Of a stretch of DNA of 5,617 nt, positions 1 to 5,165 are shown in pieces. This DNA comes from Candidatus Saccharibacteria bacterium UBA7683 (GTDB taxonomy: Bacteria; Patescibacteriota; Saccharimonadia; Saccharimonadales; UBA7683). The position numbers and the translations under genes were made by a program. The stretch is from the NCBI GenBank assembly GCA_002482925.1, contig DLGX01000079.1, positions 986 through 6,602 on the forward strand. The letters are read 5' to 3'. The notes below the pieces were generated by a model that saw only the letters and a list, made by a program, of their open reading frames with translations, was not told the origin of the DNA and did not search any database. Numbering within the stretch: the stretch's first letter is position 1; every line of letters starts with the position of its first letter.

Positions 1-12
1 CCTCCTCCGCCA
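1..12 (+). tRNA. 3' end of a tRNA gene (probably tRNA-Ser), partial
   Basis: The first 12 bases read as the end of a tRNA: one T-stem base, a 7-base acceptor 3' strand (CTCCTCC), discriminator G and an encoded CCA. A terminator hairpin follows seven bases later, as expected for a monocistronic tRNA. Discriminator G with a GGAGGAG-type acceptor partner is typical of bacterial tRNA-Ser, but the anticodon lies outside the window, so the identity is inference. Chance occurrence of such a short string cannot be excluded. Confidence 0.5.
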
Positions 13-18
13 GAAAGT

Positions 19-49
19 AGCTCAGATGAAAGTCTGAGCTTTTTTCTTT
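19..49 (+). terminator. Rho-independent terminator before argS
   Basis: An 8-bp perfect stem (AGCTCAGA at 19-26 pairing with TCTGAGCT at 33-40) closes a 6-base loop and runs into six T residues (40-45), then C and three more T. It would end the upstream tRNA transcript and insulates argS, which therefore needs its own promoter. No T-box hallmark (such as the conserved GGUGG antiterminator element) is visible in the few bases available. Confidence 0.8.
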
Positions 50-58
50 GTTCTACGC

Positions 59-64
59 TATAAT
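59..64 (+). promoter_or_regulatory. -10 box of the argS promoter (leaderless)
   Basis: A perfect TATAAT sits 10 bases before the argS ATG at 75. Initiation about 7 bases past it would fall at 71-75, giving a 5' leader of zero to about four bases. No Shine-Dalgarno sequence lies upstream of the ATG, which agrees with leaderless translation. The -35 region falls in the terminator stem and T-run (about 35-42) and does not resemble TTGACA, so the promoter call depends on the -10 box and its position. Confidence 0.6.
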
Positions 65-74
65 TACATCTGAT

Positions 75-1733
75 ATGCAAGAAATTATCCAGGCAATACA
101 AAAAGTTGTACAAGATTTGTTCAGTGAGCAAGTTGAAATAGAATTAACTCGCAGCGAAGAACAGTTTGGCGACTATGCGACTAATGTAGCACTTCGTCTG
201 AGTAAAAAACTTGGTCAAAATCCTCGGGATATTGCCACAAAAATTGTGGAAGCATTACAGAGCGATCTTGTACAAAAAACTGAAGTAGCAGGGCCAGGAT
301 TCATCAACATTACGCTTACAGAAAACGCGCTCGTTTTACTTGTTGAACAAGCAGGTGAAAAATCTTTGGACGGTAAACGGGTCTTAGTTGAATATTCAGA
401 TCCAAACCCCCTTAAACCGCTCCATGCAGGACACCTGTACACTACTCTAGTAGGCGATACGATTTCACGTTTGGTCGAAAACGCGGGTGCAGAAACCATT
501 AGACTTAATTATGGTGGAGATGTAGGCCTGCATGTAGGTAAAAGCATCTGGGCTATAATTGCGCACCTTGGCGGCGAATTTCCAGAAAAACTCACTGAAA
601 TCCCGGAATCTGAACGACCAACCTGGCTCGGCAACAGATATGTAGAAGGTAACAATGCGTATGAAGATGACGAAGTTGCGAAAGCAGAAATTATCATTCG
701 AAACCGCCAAATATACGAAATTCACGCAGAAGACGATCGCGAGTCGCCTTTAGCACAAATCTACTGGACTGTACGAACGTGGAGCTACGAATACTTTCAA
801 ACGCTCTATGATCAGCTTCAGGTTAAGCCGTTCGATCGTTTTATACCAGAAAGCGAAGTTACGCCTCTTGGTATTAAAACGGTGGAAGAACAGCTTGAAA
901 ACGGGGTATTTGAAAAAAGCGGCGATGCGGTAATATTCGATGGCGAATCACGAGGACTTCATACGCGTGTTTTCATTAACTCAGAAGGTATTCCTACTTA
1001 CGAAGCTAAAGATGTGGGCTTAAGTCTGACCAAATGGAATGACTACCAGTTTGATGAATCAATCATCATAACCGCCCACGAACAAGAACAGTATATGCAG
1101 GTAGTCATTAAAGCAATCGAACAATTTGCACCCGAACCAGCAAACCGAACAAAACATTTAACCCACGGCATGGTGAAGCTTATGGGTGGAATAAAAATGA
1201 GTTCAAGAAAAGGCAACATTGTCACCGCACTTGAAATACTTGAGGCAGCTCGCCAGGCAGGCCGCGATACCGGTACTAACCCTAATGAAGAGACCGTTCT
1301 GGCGGCAGTAAAATATGCCTTTGCTAAAAATCGCGTAGGTTCAGATATCGCCTATGATCCTAAAGAATCAATAGCGCTTGAAGGCAACAGTGGCCCTTAC
1401 TTGCAGTATGCTCATGCCAGAGCATGTTCAATTCTAGAAAAATCTACAGCGGTGCGAGGTGAACTAAGTAACCTTGATGCGGCTGAAAGAAGTTTACTGA
1501 GGAAGGTGAGCGAATATAACGAAGTTGTACAGCGCGCTACTTTTGAGCTTATGCCGCACCATATCTGCACATACTTGTATGAGCTTGCTCAAACCTTCAA
1601 CCGCTTTTATGAAAAGAGCAGAGTAATTGATGACCCACGCGAAGCAGTTCGAGTACAACTAGTATCCAAGTATGCTCAAACACTCAAACAGGGTCTTGAT
1701 TTACTTGGCATCCACGCACCAGAAAAAATGTAG
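75..1733 (+). CDS. argS: Arginyl-tRNA synthetase
   Basis: This class Ia aminoacyl-tRNA synthetase charges tRNA-Arg with arginine using ATP, in the cytoplasm. The 552-residue product has the usual family length and looks intact. In order: the N-terminal tRNA-binding domain (about residues 1-85, with FGDYATNVAL and AGPGFINI); the Rossmann catalytic core with its HIGH-type motif HAGH at 117-120 (bases 423-434) after DPNPLKPL; a KMSKS-type loop KMSSRKG at 374-380 (1194-1214); and the helical DALR anticodon-binding domain (about 441-552), ending in the family-typical DLLGIHAPEKM. The ATG at 75 is chosen over an in-frame TTG at 48 because that TTG lies in the terminator T-run, upstream of the -10 box, and the residues it would add are not family-like. 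It appears monocistronic: a terminator precedes it and the next gene converges on it. Function is certain on motif grounds; the start is likely. Confidence 0.97.
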   Translation: MQEIIQAIQKVVQDLFSEQVEIELTRSEEQFGDYATNVALRLSKKLGQNPRDIATKIVEALQSDLVQKTEVAGPGFINITLTENALVLLVEQAGEKSLDGKRVLVEYSDPNPLKPLHAGHLYTTLVGDTISRLVENAGAETIRLNYGGDVGLHVGKSIWAIIAHLGGEFPEKLTEIPESERPTWLGNRYVEGNNAYEDDEVAKAEIIIRNRQIYEIHAEDDRESPLAQIYWTVRTWSYEYFQTLYDQLQVKPFDRFIPESEVTPLGIKTVEEQLENGVFEKSGDAVIFDGESRGLHTRVFINSEGIPTYEAKDVGLSLTKWNDYQFDESIIITAHEQEQYMQVVIKAIEQFAPEPANRTKHLTHGMVKLMGGIKMSSRKGNIVTALEILEAARQAGRDTGTNPNEETVLAAVKYAFAKNRVGSDIAYDPKESIALEGNSGPYLQYAHARACSILEKSTAVRGELSNLDAAERSLLRKVSEYNEVVQRATFELMPHHICTYLYELAQTFNRFYEKSRVIDDPREAVRVQLVSKYAQTLKQGLDLLGIHAPEKM

Positions 1734-1741
1734 CTTCTTTT

Positions 1742-1773
1742 CTCTGTCATTCCCGCGCAGGCGGGAATCCAGT
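1742..1773 (+). repeat. dRS3-like palindromic repeat, left copy
   Basis: The core at 1749-1768 is ATTCCC-N8-GGGAAT, the consensus form of the Neisseria dRS3 repeat, here an 8-bp perfect stem (ATTCCCGC/GCGGGAAT) around a GCAG loop. It is flanked by GTC on the left and CCAGT on the right, both of which recur inverted in the right copy. The same strand reads in frame as the peptide SFPRRRESS, a well-known sign of such repeats in mis-called proteins. As a hairpin just after the argS stop it may also stabilise or trim the argS mRNA 3' end. Confidence 0.85.
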
Positions 1774-1785
1774 ACACTAATAATT

Positions 1786-1950
1786 AACTATGACAAAAGC
1801 ATCACAAAACTTGTCTGGTACGAAACTTACGACACTATAGAATCCGCTATCATTAGAGAAAAACAAATGAAGAAGTGGAATAGACTTTGGAAGCTTAGAG
1901 TTATCGAAGAGCTCAATTCTAACTGGAGCGACTTATCTGATGAGTTTTAG
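1786..1950 (+). pseudogene. GIY-YIG nuclease family remnant, C-terminal half only
   Basis: The frame encodes about 55 residues matching the C-terminal half of small (about 85-95 residue) GIY-YIG nucleases of the COG2827/UPF0213 type: KLVWYETYDTIESAIIREKQ, then MKKWNRLWKLRVIEELN and a W-x-D-L near the end. The Glu of REKQ probably matches the metal-binding Glu of the family. The N-terminal 35-40 residues, including the GIY and YIG motifs and the catalytic Arg, are absent. The frame is instead open upstream through the left repeat to an ATG at 1672 inside argS, so a 92-residue ORF (1672-1950) could be mis-called as a gene. With its catalytic half gone it should be inactive as a nuclease. No ribosome binding site or start codon is visible near 1786. 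Confidence 0.8.
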
Positions 1951-1951
1951 G

Positions 1952-1983
1952 ACTGGATTCCCGCCTGCACGGGAATGACGGAG
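1952..1983 (-). repeat. dRS3-like palindromic repeat, right (inverted) copy
   Basis: The core at 1957-1976 again fits ATTCCC-N8-GGGAAT. Its reverse complement matches the left copy over 32 bp with two mismatches, including the outer CCAGT and GTC flanks, so homology extends beyond the 20-bp palindrome. The internal stem has one mismatch (GC versus AC next to the loop). It starts one base after the TAG of the nuclease remnant. Confidence 0.85.
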
Positions 1984-1999
1984 GAGTGATTGTAGGTAT

Positions 2000-2030
2000 A
2001 AAAAAACACCCGCCATTTCTAGCGGGTGTT
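2000..2030 (-). terminator. Rho-independent terminator of the surface-protein gene
   Basis: Read on the minus strand, a 9-bp perfect stem (AACACCCGC at 2022-2030 pairing with GCGGGTGTT at 2005-2013) with an 8-base loop is followed by a run of T from the A-tract at 2000-2006. It starts 30 bases past the TAA at 2060-2062. On the plus strand the stem is followed by TTCCTTT, a weak T-tract, so it may partly stop argS read-through as well. Confidence 0.88.
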
Positions 2031-2059
2031 CCTTTACGTAAGAGCGGTCAGTCTACTAC

Positions 2060-4882
2060 TTACTTAAGGCTCTTGCGTCGTTGCATGAATGCAGCTGCTG
2101 CATATGCTACTGTGCTGATACCTACGAAACTTGCTGCTGCACCTCCCATACCTGTTTCAGGGATAACAGCTACAGGTACTTCAGGAGTTTCACAATCTTT
2201 AGGATTGGTCTGCATGCCTGGAGTTTCAGGACATACGTCAACCACACAGTTTGGATCATTCTTAGGAAGTTCCGGGTTGTAAGGGCAAGGCTCTACACAA
2301 TTCGGGTCATCTTTAGGAAGATTCGGGTTGTATGGGCACGGTTCGTCAACAAGTGGCGAAACAGTAACTTGTGCTACACAGTTTACAGTTTTGCTTACAC
2401 CCTCTAGGTTGAAGGTAACAGCTGCGGTAACAGTATAGGTAGCTTCTTCTTCGGTTTGTGTGAACTGGTGTTCAACTGGGCTTGCATCAGTTTTTGTAAC
2501 TGCTGCTGAGCCATCACCGAAGTTGTAGTTTACGCTTGTTACCGTTACGGTTGGAGTCTTAGAAATCTGTGGTGTGAATCGGTATCTGAATTCACCGAGG
2601 CTAAGAGCTGCTAGTGCAGTACAAGTAGCTGATGGAGTTTCAATTTCGATTGAATCACAGTCGTCTTTATCACCAGGAATTTCTGGAGCATCAACACATG
2701 CTGTGTTTACGATTTTACCAACGACTTCTTTAACTACCTTAGATTTAATCTGGAAGGTAACTTTCTGACCAACATTTAGCTTCGCAATTGTAGCTTCAAA
2801 GTTAGTTAAGCCAACAGTTGTAGTAGTGCCTTCAGGGCGAGTACTTTCAAGGAAGTTCACGCCTTCAGGAGCTGGGTCGGTAACTTTAACGTTGTTAAGC
2901 GCTACGTCACCAGTGTTTGTTACTTCAAGGGTGTATACGAATTCACCGCTTACTGGAATAACTTGCTTGCTAACTTTCTTTTCAATATCAACCTTAGGGT
3001 TGGTTTGCTTACAATTAGCGTCAACGTTAGCGTCGTCTTTCTTTTCTTCAAGACCAACAGGCTTTGCGCTTGCGATGTTCTTGAACTTCTTAGTTACACA
3101 AGGAACTGGCTGACCTTGAAGCTTAGCATCGAAGGTTACTTCAGCTGTTGCACCTAGTTTGATTTCAGGAATTGTTACGCCTGCACCAAAGAGGTCTGCG
3201 TTACTCGTGGCGCCGTTTACTTTTAGCGTACCAGCTACGTAATCAACACCAGTAGGACGAGCATCTTTTACAAGTACGTTAGTAAGGTCGGTTTCCCCAG
3301 TGTTCTTTACAAGAATTCGGTATTCTACAGTGTCGCCGTATTCAACGGTAACATCTTGCTTCCAAACAGTTTCACCCTTTTTACGAACATCTTTTTGGAT
3401 TTCGAAGTTAGGAGTCTTTTCAATTTCTTTACAGGTTTCAGCTGAGGCGTCGTCTTCTTTTACAGTTAGACCTTCAGGTTTAGCATTCGCAACGTTGCGA
3501 AGCTTCACTTTGCCAATTTCACAATCAGGAACGATTGGGTTAGAAGCTTCAGGAAGTTTTGCGTTAAAGAATATGAATGCAACTGCGCCAGTTTTTAGGC
3601 TAGGAATCGTGTAGCCAGTTGTTACTAGGTTGTCAGAAATCTTAGTGGTAGGGGTACCATCTGAAGTTATAATCGTAGCTTTACCAGGAACATAGGTGAA
3701 TCCAGCAGGAAGCACATCTTTTACAAGAATGTTCTTAAGGTTAGTGTTACCAGTGTTCTGTACACCAATTACGAAGGTAAGTTCAGTACCAGGATCAGCA
3801 ACTACGTTTTCTGCGAACAGATCATCAGTGTTTGCAATCTTTACTTTCTTTTCAATCGTAAAGTTAGGCTTAGTAGGACGGCAAAGGTTAATGTTTGCAG
3901 TGTTGTTCTGTTCAGGAAGCTCAACAGGTTTTGCAAATGCTCGGTTTAGAAGCGTTGTGCGACCAGTGTCACAAACCTTAATAGAAGTGTTGGTAGCAGC
4001 TGGAGCAGTTGCTTCAAAGAATATGAACGCAGTTCCGCCAGCAGGCATGTTACCAATATTAATACCACCGCTTACAATACCGTTCGGAAGTGCTCGTTTA
4101 CCTGAGTAAGAAGTAATCATTTGAGTACTATTGTTTACATAGCTTACGCCTGCAGGAAGCGTGTCTCGAACTCGCATGTTAGTAAGCGTTACATTACCAG
4201 TGTTAGTCACACCAACTACGTATTCAACTTTCTGACTTGGAGCAACGGCTACGTCTTCTTTCCATTCAGAATTTGAACCAGCAATACGAACTTTCTTTTC
4301 AATCTTAAAGCTTGGTTTTGCAGGAGGAGTGGTAGGGGTGCCAGTTGCGGGGTTACCACAAGCTTTAATAATAGCGAACTGGAACTTACCTTGTGCATCA
4401 AGTTTTATGTAAGCCTGAAGTGAGGCTTGTTTAAATGAAACACTTGGTGGACGTGTGTACGCGGTCACGCCAGGAATGTTCATCTTAGAACTACCAGGAA
4501 TATACTGGCGACCAGCTGTAACTGCATTTGTTGCAACTACGCGACCGTTAACAGTAATTGTGTTATTACGGTTTACATAACCATTTACAAACCCATTAGA
4601 ATTTGCAGCACCATAAAAGGCGTCGCTACTGATTCTAAAAGGACTCGCTGCATAAATTGCACGAGTACTTGCGCTTGAAGCGTACTTACTTTTTAGGGTA
4701 CCAAGATCATAGGCACCACAATACATAACTGCATTACCATCACAGTCAGCGCGTTCAGCGGTAACTGTTTTTATGCCAGCAACTGCACCGCCAGCAATAC
4801 CAAGTACTACTACGGCAGCAACAATAGCTGTTTTTTTACTAATTTTTTTGCGTATAGAACGCAAAGTTCCTCTAAAACTCAT
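2060..4882 (-). CDS. Large DUF11/PKD repeat surface protein with LPxTG-like anchor
   Basis: The 940-residue product is probably secreted and anchored to the cell surface. Residues 1-17 are strongly basic and precede a hydrophobic segment (about 18-37) that acts as signal peptide or anchor. A domain of about 130 residues follows (47-177; Cys47, Cys55, Cys175), then a Pro/Thr linker and four DUF11 (conserved repeat, B_ant_repeat type) units at about 190-334, 339-484, 491-624 and 628-742. Each unit opens with an I-(E/Q)-K-(K/D)-V strand and has an N-T-G core and a (V)xD-x-x-P-x-G strand. A PKD-like domain (about 754-842, NYNFGDGS) precedes three C-x12-C motifs (849-897), an IPETG motif (907-911), a hydrophobic segment and the tail RRKSLK. 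Such proteins act as stalks or adhesins; the partner is unknown. ATG 4882 is chosen over TTG 4888 because GGGAGG lies 6 bases before the ATG and directly abuts the TTG. The gene is monocistronic, with its own promoter and terminator. Confidence 0.93.
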   Translation of the reverse strand: MSFRGTLRSIRKKISKKTAIVAAVVVLGIAGGAVAGIKTVTAERADCDGNAVMYCGAYDLGTLKSKYASSASTRAIYAASPFRISSDAFYGAANSNGFVNGYVNRNNTITVNGRVVATNAVTAGRQYIPGSSKMNIPGVTAYTRPPSVSFKQASLQAYIKLDAQGKFQFAIIKACGNPATGTPTTPPAKPSFKIEKKVRIAGSNSEWKEDVAVAPSQKVEYVVGVTNTGNVTLTNMRVRDTLPAGVSYVNNSTQMITSYSGKRALPNGIVSGGINIGNMPAGGTAFIFFEATAPAATNTSIKVCDTGRTTLLNRAFAKPVELPEQNNTANINLCRPTKPNFTIEKKVKIANTDDLFAENVVADPGTELTFVIGVQNTGNTNLKNILVKDVLPAGFTYVPGKATIITSDGTPTTKISDNLVTTGYTIPSLKTGAVAFIFFNAKLPEASNPIVPDCEIGKVKLRNVANAKPEGLTVKEDDASAETCKEIEKTPNFEIQKDVRKKGETVWKQDVTVEYGDTVEYRILVKNTGETDLTNVLVKDARPTGVDYVAGTLKVNGATSNADLFGAGVTIPEIKLGATAEVTFDAKLQGQPVPCVTKKFKNIASAKPVGLEEKKDDANVDANCKQTNPKVDIEKKVSKQVIPVSGEFVYTLEVTNTGDVALNNVKVTDPAPEGVNFLESTRPEGTTTTVGLTNFEATIAKLNVGQKVTFQIKSKVVKEVVGKIVNTACVDAPEIPGDKDDCDSIEIETPSATCTALAALSLGEFRYRFTPQISKTPTVTVTSVNYNFGDGSAAVTKTDASPVEHQFTQTEEEATYTVTAAVTFNLEGVSKTVNCVAQVTVSPLVDEPCPYNPNLPKDDPNCVEPCPYNPELPKNDPNCVVDVCPETPGMQTNPKDCETPEVPVAVIPETGMGGAAASFVGISTVAYAAAAFMQRRKSLK
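2063..2164 (-). other. Sortase-type C-terminal sorting signal (IPETG)
   Basis: Residues 907-940 have the three parts of a wall-sorting signal: IPETG (bases 2150-2164), a hydrophobic stretch rich in Gly, Ala and Val, and a short basic tail (QRRKSLK). The motif differs from canonical LPxTG by Ile in the first position. A sortase would cleave between Thr and Gly. No sortase gene lies in this window, so covalent anchoring is inferred; simple membrane retention is the alternative. Confidence 0.7.
2192..2338 (-). repeat. Three C-x12-C tandem motifs in the surface protein
   Basis: The stretch between the PKD-like domain and the sorting signal carries CPYNPNLPKDDPNC, CPYNPELPKNDPNC and the diverged CPETPGMQTNPKDC, all with cysteines 13 residues apart. 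The first two repeat with a 17-residue (51-bp) period and are also similar at the DNA level, suggesting tandem duplication. They could form small disulfide loops or metal-binding turns (Asp/Asn-rich) in the segment nearest the cell surface. Confidence 0.8.
2657..4315 (-). repeat. Four DUF11 domain units (protein-level repeat)
   Basis: Units span 3881-4315, 3431-3868, 3011-3412 and 2657-3001 (first to fourth in reading order). The shared core reads VTNTGNVTLTNMRVRDTLPAG in unit 1, with equivalents QNTGNTNLKNILVKDVLPAG, KNTGETDLTNVLVKDARPTG and TNTGDVALNNVKVTDPAPEG. Units 1-3 end in a shared module: Cys, a strand with N-x-A-x-A-K-P, an acidic or Asn-rich stretch and a second Cys 29-30 residues after the first. 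Unit 4 is shorter, with Cys spaced 13 apart. Sequence divergence between units suggests old duplications. Confidence 0.85.
4772..4882 (-). other. Signal peptide or N-terminal membrane anchor
   Basis: Residues 1-17 contain eight Arg/Lys, and residues 18-37 are an uninterrupted hydrophobic Ala/Val/Gly/Ile segment. A-V-A before Gly36 and T-V-T-A a little later are possible signal peptidase I sites. No lipobox precedes the first Cys (the sequence before it is ERAD). Whether it is cleaved cannot be decided by eye. Confidence 0.75.
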
Positions 4883-4888
4883 GTGCAA

Positions 4889-4894
4889 CCTCCC
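4889..4894 (-). promoter_or_regulatory. Ribosome binding site of the surface-protein gene
   Basis: On the minus strand GGGAGG (within AGGGAGG) lies 6 bases before the ATG at 4882. A TTG codon at 4888 directly touches this site and so cannot be the start. This decides the start codon. Confidence 0.8.
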
Positions 4895-4925
4895 TGTTGA
4901 ACATTAAGACCTCTATTACCCAGTC

Positions 4926-4954
4926 AATTTATCACATTAAACTATAAAAGTCAA
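4926..4954 (-). promoter_or_regulatory. Promoter of the surface-protein gene
   Basis: On the minus strand TTGACT (4949-4954) is separated by 17 bp from TAAATT (4926-4931), which is preceded by TGA, giving a TGN-extended -10. Initiation near 4919 would leave a leader of roughly 36 bases containing the GGGAGG site. The -10 matches TATAAT at four of six positions; the -35 differs from TTGACA in one. Confidence 0.6.
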
Positions 4955-5010
4955 GCCTAATGACATATTGCTAGGATAAACACAAGCACTATGAACACCG
5001 TATATATAGT

Positions 5011-5020
5011 ATGTATACAT
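5011..5020. promoter_or_regulatory. Palindrome between divergent promoters (possible operator)
   Basis: ATGTATACAT is a perfect 10-bp palindrome lying 57 bases outside the minus-strand -35 and 46 bases outside the plus-strand -35. A second 10-bp palindrome, TAATATATTA (5056-5065), directly abuts the plus-strand -35. In such AT-rich DNA both may be chance, so an operator role is only a suggestion. Confidence 0.2.
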
Positions 5021-5065
5021 TTATTACCATAAGAACAATAAAATACAATATTAGGTAATATATTA

Positions 5066-5094
5066 TTGACAAATAATACAACTTGTGCTAATAA
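5066..5094 (+). promoter_or_regulatory. Promoter of the gene starting at 5166
   Basis: A perfect TTGACA (5066-5071) is followed after 17 bp by TAATAA (5089-5094), which is preceded by TGC, a TGN-extended -10. Initiation near 5101 would give a leader of about 65 bases. This is the best-formed promoter in the window and points to strong or constitutive transcription. Confidence 0.75.
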
Positions 5095-5154
5095 TAGAAC
5101 ATGGTAATAAACAAAAAATAAACATAAGTTCCTAAAAAGATACTTACACTATAT

Positions 5155-5160
5155 AAGGAA
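5155..5160 (+). promoter_or_regulatory. Ribosome binding site of the gene at 5166
   Basis: AAGGAA ends 5 bases before the ATG at 5166, a good Shine-Dalgarno position. It supports this start and shows that the organism uses Shine-Dalgarno initiation here, unlike at argS. Confidence 0.75.
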
Positions 5161-5165
5161 ACGCA

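Larger units (their letters stand above)
1742..1983. mobile_element. Repeat-bounded unit with GIY-YIG nuclease remnant
   Basis: Two 32-bp near-identical inverted repeats (1742-1773 and 1952-1983, 30 of 32 positions matching) enclose about 178 bp, most of which is the 3' half of a GIY-YIG nuclease gene. The remnant's stop codon ends one base before the right repeat. It sits between two convergent genes, 8 bp after the argS stop and upstream of the facing terminator, a permissive site. I see no transposase and no clear target-site duplication. It may be a decayed copy of a nuclease-plus-repeat unit or a MITE/REPIN-like non-autonomous element. The repeats and remnant are seen; mobility is inferred. 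Confidence 0.5.

Noticed and set aside
1..49. T-box or other riboswitch controlling argS
   Set aside because: Only a simple terminator is visible, no T-box consensus is present, and the preceding bases fit a tRNA end better.
48..74. In-frame TTG at 48 as argS start (561 residues)
   Set aside because: It lies in the terminator T-run and upstream of the -10 box, has no ribosome binding site, and adds nine residues unlike the family N-terminus.
75..1733. Recoded TGA (as in some CPR lineages)
   Set aside because: Neither argS, the surface-protein gene nor the partial gene at 5166 has an in-frame TGA, and the two complete genes end in TAG or TAA, so nothing here supports recoding.
1742..1983. 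CRISPR array or insertion sequence
   Set aside because: There are only two repeats, inverted rather than direct, with no spacer periodicity, no transposase and no clear target duplication.
3696..4109. 137-codon plus-strand open frame opposite the surface-protein gene
   Set aside because: It is antisense to well-supported DUF11 domains, has no ribosome binding site, and its composition mirrors the coding strand. Other antisense frames at 1986-3614 and 215-725 were rejected for the same reason.
4882..4888. TTG at 4888 as start of the surface protein (942 residues)
   Set aside because: The TTG directly abuts the GGGAGG site, whereas the ATG at 4882 has normal 6-base spacing.
5101..5121. ATG at 5101 as a leader peptide in the 5' UTR
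   Set aside because: It gives only six codons, has no ribosome binding site, and sits at the predicted transcription start.
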